Source of the DNA: Capitella teleta
Taxonomy: Eukaryota; Annelida; Polychaeta; Capitellidae
NCBI GenBank assembly: GCA_000328365.1
Contig: KB300643.1
Span: 91,723 to 155,722, forward strand
DNA: 64,000 bases
Direction: 5' to 3'
Of the stretch, positions 28,612 through 40,248 are shown piece by piece (position 1 is the stretch's first letter; every line of letters begins with the position of its first letter). The notes under the pieces were generated by a model. The model made no database searches. It was not told the DNA's origin and saw only the letters and a program-made list of their open reading frames with translations. Made by a program: the position numbers and the translations under genes.

Positions 28612-29235
28612 AGAAATGCACGGAATTCCGGGTTCCGGATCATATGCTTCCTGGAATCCGGTTCCGGGAAAAATTGTCTAAGGTGCCGGATTTGTGGTTT
28701 AAAAAAAAAAAATCCTGTGTGTTAAAGACCTTACGCAACACGGTTAACGGCTGATGCGGGCGCTGAGGCTGACTCTCGATTGCAATCAGCCAATCAGGGT
28801 GGGGTAAGTCCAGTAAGCGGGCGGATCGGAGGCCAGGGTGTTCTCAACTATGTGACACACAAGGCCAAGGGAGCGCTTCGAGCTAGTGGATCTCAGACTC
28901 ACGGCCCGTGATCTCGAGCAGGGTTAACCATACCGCAGGGGAATATAAGGCTCGGTTTGGACGTTACCCTCCATCAGTTCTTCGGTTTTTTTGAGTCCCA
29001 CAGCATGACGCAACCCACCCCCAGAGGTTCGAAGCCCCGCTACCTACTAAGCGTTCCCGCTAGGAGGCCAAAACCAGCCTGTGGGAGGCATTTGATTCCT
29101 TCGATGAATGTACAACTGATGAAGGCTCTATCTGCTCCATTGCCACAAAGCTGAGGGCATTTCCCCAGGAGCCCCGCTCAGACAGGAGCATCGACCCTCT
29201 TCTGTGGTGGGATGTCTCTCACTCTCTGATAATTT
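28612..29235 (+). mobile_element. Decayed hAT transposon with C-terminal dimerisation segment
   Basis: A GC-richer island in AT-rich spacer. At about 29065-29227 one frame reads TSLWEAFDSFDEC, then SICSIATKLRAFPQEPR, then SDRSIDPLLWWDVSHSL. The last part matches the hAT C-terminal dimerisation signature, in which a PR-x-SDPL-x-WW core is conserved. The frame has no long open continuation upstream, so the element is a remnant. I could not place terminal repeats or a target duplication. The left part (28612-28700) has palindromic GAATTCCGG/CCGGAATCC words that may belong to a sub-terminal zone. Confidence 0.7.
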
Positions 29236-31869
29236 GTATGACAATTTGAGTGACAAAATATTGGTTGTATTCATATATTTATGCATAGATATGGATAATT
29301 ATAGCGCTCCATTTTAATTTGATTTTAATGTTTTGATAATATTCATATTCCTGACATAATACTACAAAATCGCATTAAGTGGTGCTCGTTCGTGAAAATA
29401 GAATATTGAACCCGAATCGTCTTGTTACGTAAAATTTAGCCGAAACATAAAATACCACAAAAGGATTGCGGGACACGGTTTTACGAGAACATTAGACATA
29501 TTTTGGATTCAATAAATACTTAGCATGAAAATGTGTCTGCTAATTAATTGATGTTTTCCATTTTTTAATGTTTAAATTAATACTGTAATGAAGGAATATA
29601 AATTTAGGCCAGTACTCGTGTTCTCTTCTGGTCATTATTTGACCATTTTATAGTGGTAATAAAATGCGATAAACACATTTATTTTTCTTTGCGTCAATGA
29701 GGAAAATATCGGAAATATTCGTAAATGATTGAAAGTCTTAAATCGATTTTGAATAAACGCGTGAGTCAGGAGTGACGAAATGCCAACCCCTGCTTCACTC
29801 AAATTGGCGCCAGAGGGGATCACGTGACTTTCTGGGGAATTCACTGCTTGCGTTTTTCATCTGAAAAGCTGAATTTCAAATTTCTGTGATAACGCCTGCT
29901 ATGTTAGGCCGAGAACTTTTCAAACAATCCTCGTAACTCGTTACATGGTATGGTTATGTACAAGGCCTACTATCGATTAATTATTCCGTGTGTCGCTAAA
30001 TGGCGCCATTGCATGAAGTCGTGTTCACATCATCCTCGATGCATGCATAACTATAGCATAGGGCCACGCTTGCACGTTCTCTGTGTCAGGCTGCATGTGG
30101 GTGATTTTGATTTCATTCTCTATAAACCCACAAATTTCTGGACTCTGCTAATTTCATATAATGTAAAAAATGATACTCTATTCCACATGGTATAGTGTAT
30201 CTATGATAATTATGTAGTCTGAGGTCTGCCTGCGATTGGATGGTCAAAATCATAACGCATATTATTTTATGCATGATATATTATATCATGCATAAATGTG
30301 CGTTATGATTTTGACCGTTATATTATGATATCACTATATCATGTGATAGATAATCCAGACAAATTTGCTCTAAAGATGAGTAAACCCTGCTGTACTTGGG
30401 AGTGAAGGCCTTCTGTCCAAGGTAGTAGTGGAGATCATTGCTTCTGTCTTCATACAGGACCAATAAGTACGTTATGATATCTGTTTTATCCGTTATGAAG
30501 TGATCGAAGAAAGACGTGCAGTACGGATTCCATATAATTATCTGAGTCAAATGACAGTTATTAGACCGTTAGAATTAAAATCAAAGGTGGTCACTAATAG
30601 CTCACTGAATACAGGATGTTATGAGAGTAACGATATTATGATAATTAGCATGACAGGAAGATTCGCTATTGGCTTATATTATATCTATAGCAAATTATGC
30701 GTTTATAAATAAGAAACTGCTTATAGTTTCCATGTGATCTGAGACCTGATCTTTCTTACGTGCGATGTTATTAATCGGGAGACATTAATTCTATTCTGCA
30801 TAACTTAAGTTTATGAATAACCCGGCGTTTGGGTTTCTATTCATACATATAATATTATAGTGTTTACGAATTCCAGAAAATTGATCTACAATAACATAAT
30901 AAATTATATGCAATACATGCACAATACATGATTCATTTTTGATAATACTTTAGTTTAGTTGAACTAACTTGTGAACAATTGTACATGTGAAATTGTACAT
31001 TTAATAGCTATAACTTTAATGTTATAATATCATGCATTTTATTATACATGTAATTCCCTGCCTGTCTACGCGAAACAAAAGAGTGAGCGAAGCTATCATA
31101 TATATACATACATGTACATATTACACGTATCTTGCATAACGTGTGTGGATATGTATATAATGTAATATATTATGTATATGTATATAGGCCTACGTACATG
31201 TTGACATTCGCGACCTCGGATCAATAATTCAATATAAAGTAATTGAATACCGATCGATTAATTCTTGTCTTTATTTGTTTGATTACTTGTATATTGTGCT
31301 TTAAACTTGGCAGAGACCTAAAGCATTTAGTGCCAGCGAGCACATACTTTATACACCTGTAAGCGTATAATTATGAGCGTATATGCTGGTAATCATACGC
31401 TCAGAAGCCGTATAATTGAGCTCATGAGAGCCGCGTATGCGCTCTTTATTTTGATATTGCATCAGATTTGAACAGTGAAGCATGAATGTTGAGGAGCCGC
31501 CCATATTTAGCATGTTCTGTGCTTTTATTTGGCGATCGTGCGTCGCTTGTGCAGCGAAGCAGCGAGAGGCGTGACGTCAGAGTTCGAAAGTAAAAGGGAG
31601 TTGCCCTCAAAAGCTAACAACGACTCTCCCGTGAATGATCGAAACAAAAAAGGCTGGGTGCAGGTGACCTCAATCACAAGAAAGAGAACGCTGCGATTGA
31701 AGAGAGAGGAGAGAGATCTTTGTGAGTTTATTAGGCCACAAATGAGGCCAGCGAGCGAAGGCGGCGAAACGAACGAAACAGCTGCCGACGGTCGCAATCT
31801 GGACGTCAGACCAGCGGACGTCGTGTTGAAGGGAGCCGACTGCCAAGTGCCGATGACACATGCTCGCGC
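29236..31869. other. AT-rich spacer with palindromes
   Basis: No supported gene. It holds the large palindrome at 30242-30316, further TTATGATAT/ATATCATG words to about 30350 and near 30470, and TACATGTA-type words around 31000-31200. The last 300 bases are likely the promoter or 5'UTR of the gene at 31870; an open stretch at 31529-31948 has no ATG at its head. Confidence 0.45.
30242..30316. repeat. 75-bp palindrome with TCATAACGCA arms
   Basis: The outer arms GGTCAAAATCATAACGCA (30242-30259) and their exact complement (30299-30316) are 18/18 paired. The inner part pairs again through TTATGCATGATATA. It is the clearest copy of a word family found in several spacers and introns of this window. 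Confidence 0.9.
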
Positions 31870-32712
31870 ATGTCGCGACCCTCACAAGAACACTCGTCGC
31901 TGCTTCCTGCAGGAGCAGATGATCACATCGCCATGGGTAAAGACATAATCGACAAAGATAAAATGGACAAAGGAAAACCCAACACCGACGACTTCGACGA
32001 CGACGATGGGTTCGCGGAGGACGAGTGTACGCTCGACTTTGATGATGACGACGAGGTCATGGGGCCGGACGGAGCGCCGTCGATGCTCGTGTATCGGGAA
32101 TACGACGGGGAAGATTTCGCCAAATATTTAGAGGAGGACGACCTTTTCTCCGAGGACACTGGGATGTCCTCGCTTCCTCGGTCGCATTACTCGAGGCCTA
32201 AACGCAAAATGCACGGCAAGGCTAAGAAGTGGAATGACTCCGGGTCGTCGGAGGACTCCGGCAACCGGGTAAGAAGTCGACTGAGTCAAGTCCTCACTCT
32301 GGGAAGGTCACGAGGTCAGAAGGAGACCGCCCCCCGCCCCCAGAGCATCCACCAGTTCAGCTACACTCACACAAAGATCGGAGTGGATGGCCCCAGCACG
32401 GCGTCCTCCGAGGACGGACAATCTTCTGGACGCTTCCAGAAACACAAAAGCTCTCATTCGGACTACGGCACGACTTCCGCTTCCTGGTGGAATAAACACA
32501 AACACGTGACGCACGCGGACACGAGAGAAACGCGCTCCGAGATCGCAGCTCCCCCTTCCAGAGCAGCGGACACTGACCACAAAAACAACTCCCTCTGGAG
32601 GAGGTTCTCTCGGACGCTGAGGCGCAAACAGAACGTGGAGTACGTGGTGGATGATGATCTCGTGCCCAACGGCGTCAAGGTCAACGCGGACTTTGAAAAC
32701 AGTCGTTTGTGA
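31870..32712 (+). CDS. Unrecognised intronless gene, disordered protein with PDZ-ligand tail
   Basis: I do not recognise this protein. It is one open frame of 280 residues from the ATG at 31870; a second Met at 31932 has a better context (GCCATGG) and would give 260 residues beginning MGKDII. An acidic stretch (residues about 40-65, DDFDDDDGF and LDFDDDDE) is followed by Ser/Arg/Lys-rich, low-complexity sequence without predicted folds. The last quarter holds a basic patch (SLWRRFSRTLRRKQ). The protein ends NSRL, which fits a class I PDZ-domain ligand (S/T-x-hydrophobic). GC content and an unbroken frame over 843 bases in AT-rich surroundings argue that it is real. It shares strand, lack of introns, disorder and tail type with the gene at 35566, but I see no alignable sequence between them. 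Confidence 0.75.
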   Translation: MSRPSQEHSSLLPAGADDHIAMGKDIIDKDKMDKGKPNTDDFDDDDGFAEDECTLDFDDDDEVMGPDGAPSMLVYREYDGEDFAKYLEEDDLFSEDTGMSSLPRSHYSRPKRKMHGKAKKWNDSGSSEDSGNRVRSRLSQVLTLGRSRGQKETAPRPQSIHQFSYTHTKIGVDGPSTASSEDGQSSGRFQKHKSSHSDYGTTSASWWNKHKHVTHADTRETRSEIAAPPSRAADTDHKNNSLWRRFSRTLRRKQNVEYVVDDDLVPNGVKVNADFENSRL

Positions 32713-34161
32713 TGGCGTTATACAGACCGCGAATGGATACGTATAGTATGAACCCCTTCTGCCTGGTGGCAGTCGCCCTAGGAGATTTGTGCACTGCACA
32801 CAACGGCGCGATTGAAAGCTTTGTAACCAGTGATAACATCCGCATGATGGACAACTGAGTCGCCGTTCAATGTCGCTTTGGGGGCTGAGCTAACGTATGA
32901 AATGCACTGTTATTGGACTCAAATCCCGTTGTTTCAACTGTGCTGTTGTTGACATTTAAGCGGCGCTGAGAGTGAAACCGCGTTCTTACAATTTATATAT
33001 TTTTGTATAATTATTATGCTCTTCCGCTAAGCTGAAGGTTTTATCGCGCGTTGTTAATAATAAATATTGTTGATTGTGTAAAATCGTCTTATGTGAACCC
33101 GAGAGGAGTGCACCGTAGTAGACAATTATTTGCTTGGAGATAATGAAATGATATAATTGCCAGCGAAGCCAAAGGTTCCTTGAGTGCATTTAAAGGTGTG
33201 CAACTAGCCAAACACGCATCTATGGATTCACCGTAAGACACAATGAGCCTCCACAGTGATATATAGGCCTATTATTAGTGATAAAAACACACGCAAGGCA
33301 GCGATCCGAGCAGCCGCAGTCATCACTTATAATATCAGTGGTCGGTTTTCGAGTGGGGCCATTCATACCCCGTATACTTATATACATTAATTATGTATGT
33401 TATGAAGACGCATAAATTAAATCACCTTAATTCCGGATTGATTTCTTTGGAAACCACCAATCTATAAATAAAAAGAGATGATTCATTGCGGACGATTACG
33501 CAACGTCAACGAAATTCAATAATAATAATAATATAATCAATTACTACCTTCCATAGATATCGGTTATATATACGTGTAGTAGACCTAAGTTACACAATGA
33601 ATGCATTCGCAGATCATCGTGGTGTTATTTCAGTGAAGTCGATTGTTTAGATATGCATATGCCGCGTAAGCGCCGTTCTTGCATCGTGTCGGACAACATT
33701 GCCTGGACAATGGCCAGTTCGAGAAGCATAAACAAATGTTGCGGTGAATCATAAGCCAATGGCGACCATTGTCATAACTGAGTTTTGTTTTTCATATAGG
33801 CCACGACATGTTCTTTGTGTCGTCGGGGAGGCCGCGCTGTACGCACACGCAGGCATAACTATATATTCAGTATTTACGTATAATATTCATTGCCATTCTG
33901 CAGGCAAATACTTCAACCGCTCATCCGGTCTGAAATCTGAATGTTGAGATACGAGTATTTAATCACGTGATCCTTGGGTCACGAGTTGGGTATTCGGGAA
34001 AGTCTTTCGTGGTTGATACTCCTCGAGTCCCACACTCGTGCATAATATACACGAGTCGAGAGGAAAAGGCTCGAGTCTGGAATGGGAAACTGAGTTTGAA
34101 AAATGCATGAGAAGAACACGATAAAAACCCCGATGAGCCGACCCAAGGAAATTAATCGACA

Positions 34162-34197
<36 letters not shown>

Positions 34198-35565
34198 CGG
34201 ACAAGATTGACGCATATCTCGCGTGCATTCAACGTATGCCTTGCTATTCATAATTATGATCCTCATCCTGATATTCGAAGCAACCCTCCTGAAATACCCC
34301 AGAATGATTGACGGCCGCTTCGACCCGAGGAGTGATCTCATGATCTGCAGCACCAATTGTCTCAGGACTGATCCGAAGGGCCATTGGTGAAATGCAAATA
34401 CGATTAACATGACAAATAGTTAAATATACACGTACTATTGTTCATCTATGTGTGTATATATGTGATGCACACACATGGACACCACTATCAGGACCTGTGT
34501 ACTTATGCGCGGTACCCCTAAAGTTTCAAACTTCACTTGCACTCCGCGCTGTATACATCTTCCATGCACCCAAAATGCACGCACACAGAGCGAGCAGCAA
34601 GGCGCAGCACAGTTCACATCCACCATTAGCCGGTTTAATATTAGGTTAAAACACCTGCAGGCAATGTTGTTCATATAAACTACATCACAATGATCACGTA
34701 CTCTGCAAATCTGCATCGGAAATCGCAGCGATGAGAATCTGGCTTCACACCAATTAGCCCATCTCCCCAATCGCCCCTCCTCCCCCCTCCCTCACCGACA
34801 GAAAAGAAGCAAATCAAAATCGAAAGCCAGAGCTTCCCTCTTATTAGTCTGATGGACAAAACATCGAGTTGCGTACAATGAACACAATGGCGCCACTGGA
34901 GAAAAAGTGAACATCTTAGAAGTAATGTTTGAGGCAGAACGCCCTTGGTGAGTTATTGTGGTAGCCATAGAGCACTGTGACAAATGTATCAGTTTGGGCG
35001 GCGGAGGAGGAGCAGAGTTCTGGCAGCTACCAGTTGCTGCCTGAGGCGGATCGGCTGGAGGACACAGAGGCGTTTGTACGAAGAGCATCTCACTTTGTTC
35101 ATCGCTTTGTTTGGATTCACACCACTCATCCGAAACGAGGCAGGATTTTGATTCACCTGGCTTACAGGTGAGCTCTTGATTCATAATTAATTCACCAAGA
35201 TTATTGGCGTCATTAAATGTGCAAATGGGCCGTTTAATTGAATATCTGGTTGTTGTGATGGTAGAACTGAACACTGTGGACAGTGCATTGCTCAAAGCAA
35301 CTGACCATGTAATTTGGGTCCCTTACAAGTAATTAAGCTCCTTAATTAGCTTTTACAACTGGCTTCACACGTGAACAGATGTTGTGCTAATTAGTGCAAT
35401 GATTCTATTACAGGTGACAAGCGTTGATTATTTATAGTTCTCAGGTCGTCGGGTCGTGCAATTACAAGTTTTCTCTCTGCGTGTACACAATGCTCTGATT
35501 GACACGCAATTAAAACAACATTTAAATATTTTTCATTGTACTCAGTTGTTGTTTTCAGGTGAAAC
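32713..35565 (+). other. Spacer with probable 5'UTR intron of the 1290-residue gene
   Basis: No supported coding region. A TTTTCAG acceptor at 35552-35558 sits 7 bases before the next gene's ATG, and a good donor (ACAG|GTGAGC at 35168) would give a 391-bp 5'UTR intron. A poly(T) run is at 34165-34193. A 167-codon minus-strand frame at 34792-35295 lacks any recognisable feature and is not called. Confidence 0.45.
34165..34193. repeat. Poly(T) tract of 29 bases
   Basis: A pure T run. It could be the tail of an old retroposed copy on the minus strand, but I recognise nothing in the flank. Confidence 0.9.
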
Positions 35566-38500
35566 ATGGATATTCAGATATCCAGGTACGGACAATCGAG
35601 TGGACAAACGCACTACTCCGAATACGAAGAGGGAGGCCCAAAGTGGCGGACCAATGAGCAACAGAGCGTCCAGAGACGCCCAAGTGAAAGCTCATCGGCA
35701 TATTCCGACACGACTCACAAGAAGAACAAAGTGTTCAGGAAGAAGAAAGGAACAGCGAAGAAGAGTCGCGAGAACCTCACAGAGAAGTGGCATCACATTG
35801 TGGATGAGTACGGGACCAAGATCCCAGAGAGCAAAGCGCCAAGACCTGAAGACAACCACAAGCAGGTCACTTCTGCGTTTGGTCTGAAGGGCTACCACAT
35901 TCCGGTTGGAGCGGTCAGCTCAATTGAGACGAGACCAGATGACGCCTTCTCTGAATCGACTTCAGTGGAAAGCTGGAAGTTGAAAATGGAGAAATCGAAA
36001 AACAGAAAGACTCGCCACGACATGGCGAGGAATAGCGAGCGAGAAAGCATTCGCAAACGATCCAAGACGACAAACTTTAGACCTCAACAGCAGACTGTGA
36101 ACAAGAGAAGTCGATCTGAAGCGTCGCACAGACAGCCAATGAAGGAGGTTGTGCAGCATTCACCAGAGTACAACTACGATGCCCTGCAGGGTACGAGAGG
36201 ACTGGCCTCTAACAAATCCAGCATGGGTCAAACCAAGATGATGGAAAGCAGAAGGTTTATCTCGAACAGCGCTGACCGTCCACCGAGATCAGCGACACCG
36301 AACGGCAACAAGAAGACGGTGGTCAGCAAAAGAGGCAAAAGCGTCGACCGGAGAGCGACCAACATAGTCGATGACGTCATTGACTATGCTCTGGATTTTC
36401 TGTATTTGTCTCCAAGAACAAAGAGGAAAAAGAACAAGACGACGACCCAACACACTCACCAGAAGAACCACGTGAAGAACATCCACACTTCAAAGAACAT
36501 TAACAACACTGCCCTGTACAGGAGTCACGTGACCAGTGAGATGGCCAACAGACAGATGCACGCAAAGAGGCTGGCATACGAGAAGAATCAACAGAGGGAC
36601 TTCGACAGAACATACCAGAAAGCACTGTATGCATCCAAAAGATCCGCCACTCCGGTCGACAACTATGACACGGACGTTGAACAGTACCGCGTGCGCACTC
36701 CGACAAAGCTGAAGCACCAGACAGGCACGAGGAGAGCCTTCCACACTCAGAGCGATTTCTCAGAGTTCTCTCATGACCCTCGAGTCTCCAGTCCACACGC
36801 ATTCAGCGAGAGCCACATTCCTCTCAATCAAAACCACTCAACCACCCTAGAGATAAAGAACAGAAAACATAACTTCTCTGGTGGAAACACACTTCCCACG
36901 AAGGGTTCTGTGAGAATGAAGAGGCCACAGCCGCCAACGCTCACCAAGGGAACAGTCACCCGCTTCATTCATCAAACCGACGATAATCTACGGCCAATTC
37001 ACTCTCCGGTTTCAGAACCCGTAGATGGTTACATGGCTGACGAAAGGGGCATACACCATCTGAACCTCCAAGGCACATACTCTCCACCATGGCACACATC
37101 TACACATCAGGATCAAACCGAAGACTGGGCCTCCTTCACTCTTCCCGCTTCATACAAGTTCAAGAAGTCCACAACACAACAGATCGATGATCAGCACAAC
37201 GTCATCAAATTACCACAGACTTCCCCCTCCCAAGAGGTGAACCTGTTCATCAATACAGACGGGATGCTCAACTCAAACACTGAGAGCAAAAGGGTGATGC
37301 AGACCAGCCACTATTCACTGCCAAGAGCCACCATGAGCCCCACCAATTCAGAAGAAAACCGCTACAGGGCTTACAGCAACGAACCCATGGTAGTCGCTGA
37401 TCTCTTGGACAAGGGTCAGCAGCAAGGGTCAGCTAAAGGTAATTCTGCTTCAGCCAGCCAGTCTCAGAATGGAGTTTATGGCACACAGCCCGACGTCAAC
37501 ATGCAGTCCAACCATACCATGAACTTCTTTGTCTTCAATCATCACAAATCTGAAGATCAACCCATTTTAGAAGAACGACAAGATCGGTTCATGCTCTCAT
37601 CCCCACCAAGAGAGTCAAAGAACAAAGCTCTGGATTTCGATGCTGTAGATTTCTCTCAAGAGTTTGACACAGAGTATAGCGAGTACCTGATCCACCACAA
37701 GGGCACACAAACCCTGGTGCCAAGACAGCCGCCTCGTGAGAGACAAAAGGAGACATATGTGCAAGAACAAGTTCTACCTCAGAGAAAACAGTTGGTGCAG
37801 GAATCTTGGAAAAGTTCACAACAAACGAATAATCAGAATGATCAGACGAAACAGCAGCATAACATGAGCGTGCAGACAGACCTAGTCGATCAAGTGCCAG
37901 AGGTCGAGAGAGAATTCTATTCTGAAGAAATCATCCGCCAGCCGTATGAGATCACCAACCAAGTGAACCAACTACGGAGTGAGAGAAACATTCCGATCCA
38001 AGTTCAACGAAATAACTACACAACATCCGAAGTTGTTCATGATGAGGTAGTTCCATTGAGAAAGGAGGTAGTAGAAAAGGTGAAGGAGGAGGAAGAGGAG
38101 GAATCAGAGGAAGAAATCATTGAAACCTACGAGATCGAGGAGCGCGAGCAGAGGATAGCTATGGCCATTTTTGAGGAGCTTGAATTCCAAACGCAAAGGA
38201 CGCAGGGCGGGAAGACGGTCTCGCAGAACGGATCCTCATCGTCAGAAATCCCAGCCTTCTGGATACCGGACACATACGAATCCGTGGTCGACCGTCGGAG
38301 ACAGAAGATGGTGCAGGTCAGAGACACCAACAAAACCGGCGGCGACGCCATTTGGAGCGACAAGAAACCGCCCCCAGGCCTGACTGACAATTCTGGCGAG
38401 ATGGAAGCTCGCATGCAGGCTCTGATGCCTGGGGTGAAACTCACGCCAAGGGTGTTGAAGGACACTTCTCTGGTTTCCTCAAACACGGTCACGGTTCACG

Positions 38501-39438
38501 GCGATGGTCAGTCACACAATGACTCATCCAATGGATCTAGAAACGACAATCACTCCTCCAGCAGGGACAGGAGAAGATCGAGCGGAGGAGGAAGAGGTCT
38601 GCAATTTGAGGAAACCAAAGATGGTGAAAACTCTTTCTCTGGAACCAAATACGGAATACTAAAGAAGTCGAATATCGCCCTCCCCGCTGTGACGCCAACC
38701 AACCACTACAGTGACGAAGCGGATGCTCTGCCAGAAAATCTGGAAAACTTTGAGCAAATGGTGTCTTCAATGGAGAAAGAAGTCATGCAACCGAACGATC
38801 ACATCACCAAAGTCACCCGGACATCCAGTTCAACCAATCGGCGTCCTTCGCAGTTTCTCCCGGACAATGTGAGTTTTGGTCGCAAAACTGGAGCTGCCCT
38901 CATGGCAGAGGCAGAACAACTTTCGAAAGACAACAGTAGTCACAAAACCACCACGAAAACTACATCTTCCGATATATCATCAGAACCGCTGATTGAGACA
39001 AAAGTCTTCAAGGACAACAGCGGCCATTTTGTCAAGGTCACGGAAATGAATCCGTCTCTGGAGAGCGAGATAAAGCAAGACTCTCACGTGGATGACACTC
39101 CACTCGAGGACGAAAAACTGGGAGGCTCCAGCTACATCGACATGAACTTGTTTGAGGCTCTTCCGGATGAAAGCAAATCGACTGTGACGAAAACGAAGGA
39201 AATTCACTGGGAAGAGGGCCTACCTTCCCATGATGACGTCACTGAAGTGACAGAGGAGACAGCAGTCGGACTGAAACCAATCGTCAGTGAGGCTCAGCAG
39301 GGGTCGATGTCCGTCGCCGATGACGACGAAGTTAAATTGGGAGACACTCTGACTTACGAACTGAACACGAAGATCATCGGAGGTCACTCGGGTCAGGAGG
39401 CGCTCAACAAGTACGGAACCATGGCGACTGAGCTGTAA
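35566..39438 (+). CDS. Unrecognised intronless 1290-residue disordered protein with PDZ-ligand tail
   Basis: I do not recognise this protein. A single open frame of 3,873 bases starts at the ATG in GAAACATGG right after a splice acceptor, so any intron is in the 5'UTR. The N-terminal 320 residues are Lys/Arg/Ser-rich with basic clusters (NKVFRKKKGTAKKSR, SPRTKRKKNK) and one short hydrophobic segment (VIDYALDFLYL, about 267-277). The middle is rich in Gln, Asn, Ser and His. A charged segment at about 825-870 (KVKEEEEEESEEEIIETYEIEE reduced: an E-run then IEEREQRIAMAIFEEL) is likely a single helix or coiled coil. The remainder is Ser/Thr/Asp-rich. The last residues, MATEL, form a class I PDZ ligand. 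Such a layout suggests a scaffold or junction-associated protein, but that is inference. No transposon or viral motif is present. Confidence 0.85.
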   Translation: MDIQISRYGQSSGQTHYSEYEEGGPKWRTNEQQSVQRRPSESSSAYSDTTHKKNKVFRKKKGTAKKSRENLTEKWHHIVDEYGTKIPESKAPRPEDNHKQVTSAFGLKGYHIPVGAVSSIETRPDDAFSESTSVESWKLKMEKSKNRKTRHDMARNSERESIRKRSKTTNFRPQQQTVNKRSRSEASHRQPMKEVVQHSPEYNYDALQGTRGLASNKSSMGQTKMMESRRFISNSADRPPRSATPNGNKKTVVSKRGKSVDRRATNIVDDVIDYALDFLYLSPRTKRKKNKTTTQHTHQKNHVKNIHTSKNINNTALYRSHVTSEMANRQMHAKRLAYEKNQQRDFDRTYQKALYASKRSATPVDNYDTDVEQYRVRTPTKLKHQTGTRRAFHTQSDFSEFSHDPRVSSPHAFSESHIPLNQNHSTTLEIKNRKHNFSGGNTLPTKGSVRMKRPQPPTLTKGTVTRFIHQTDDNLRPIHSPVSEPVDGYMADERGIHHLNLQGTYSPPWHTSTHQDQTEDWASFTLPASYKFKKSTTQQIDDQHNVIKLPQTSPSQEVNLFINTDGMLNSNTESKRVMQTSHYSLPRATMSPTNSEENRYRAYSNEPMVVADLLDKGQQQGSAKGNSASASQSQNGVYGTQPDVNMQSNHTMNFFVFNHHKSEDQPILEERQDRFMLSSPPRESKNKALDFDAVDFSQEFDTEYSEYLIHHKGTQTLVPRQPPRERQKETYVQEQVLPQRKQLVQESWKSSQQTNNQNDQTKQQHNMSVQTDLVDQVPEVEREFYSEEIIRQPYEITNQVNQLRSERNIPIQVQRNNYTTSEVVHDEVVPLRKEVVEKVKEEEEEESEEEIIETYEIEEREQRIAMAIFEELEFQTQRTQGGKTVSQNGSSSSEIPAFWIPDTYESVVDRRRQKMVQVRDTNKTGGDAIWSDKKPPPGLTDNSGEMEARMQALMPGVKLTPRVLKDTSLVSSNTVTVHGDGQSHNDSSNGSRNDNHSSSRDRRRSSGGGRGLQFEETKDGENSFSGTKYGILKKSNIALPAVTPTNHYSDEADALPENLENFEQMVSSMEKEVMQPNDHITKVTRTSSSTNRRPSQFLPDNVSFGRKTGAALMAEAEQLSKDNSSHKTTTKTTSSDISSEPLIETKVFKDNSGHFVKVTEMNPSLESEIKQDSHVDDTPLEDEKLGGSSYIDMNLFEALPDESKSTVTKTKEIHWEEGLPSHDDVTEVTEETAVGLKPIVSEAQQGSMSVADDDEVKLGDTLTYELNTKIIGGHSGQEALNKYGTMATEL

Positions 39439-40248
39439 CGACAGCGCGATGAGGTCACCTTGAGCAAGTAGTATTGAAATATGGAGATGCCTGGAGCATA
39501 TCTCGACGTGCCTTTTGTAAATCATTTCATGTTATTGATCTTAAATTTTGCACTGCGACTCATAACCAAAGAAATATTGTCAACCACATAGCTTCAATTA
39601 GCTCTTGAGACTGATGCATGTTAACACAAGCGATATTTGTGAAAACATTTGAGAACATCATGCAATGTAAAATGACATGCATCGATCATAACGCTCCAAT
39701 ATATCACAACGCTCTTTTTAATCTGACGCCATTACTTTCTCATTGGCGCGAAACAAGATGTCTTGGGTTGGCACTTTTACGATTCTCTCGTTCTGCTTAA
39801 TTCAAAGATACGTTCAAATGGATCAATGCTAGTGATACTTCTTATTACATCTAATCCCAAATGAAACAAAAAAAAAAAATGAAAAATACTATGAGTTTTA
39901 TCTTCTATGGATCACCCAAAATTCCACTCGAACGTAGGCTGCATGCATTGTGAAGGACAATTATGAATGCCCTCAATATTGAGCTTTATTAATGAGTAAA
40001 TCGATATGCAATTGACTTGTGCTTAGGTGTAAGGTGTGCATATTAAATGCATATAAACACAAGTATCAATAAACCATTATACAGGTAAAAACATACAAGA
40101 AGAGAGCCTAGATTTACAGAATTGTAAATAATGCTAACACTGTGGAAAATCATCGCTTCAACCATAATTATCATATAATATAAGTCTTTATTTGTAGCAG
40201 GTTTTTGTACAAATACAATATAGAAAATAAATACTGTGTTGTGATTGG
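39439..40248. other. Spacer between convergent genes
   Basis: AT-rich 3'UTR sequence of the flanking convergent genes, with one TCATAACGC word at about 39688. TTTATT near 40182 reads AATAAA on the minus strand and may end the C19orf44-like transcript. Confidence 0.45.

Noticed and set aside
31529-31948. 139-codon frame overlapping the start of the 280-residue gene
   Set aside because: It has no ATG at its head, and the overlap is with a better supported frame; treated as 5'UTR.
34792-35295. 167-codon minus-strand frame in the spacer before the 1290-residue gene
   Set aside because: No motif, no splice or promoter context, biased composition, and it overlaps the likely 5'UTR exon of the plus-strand gene.
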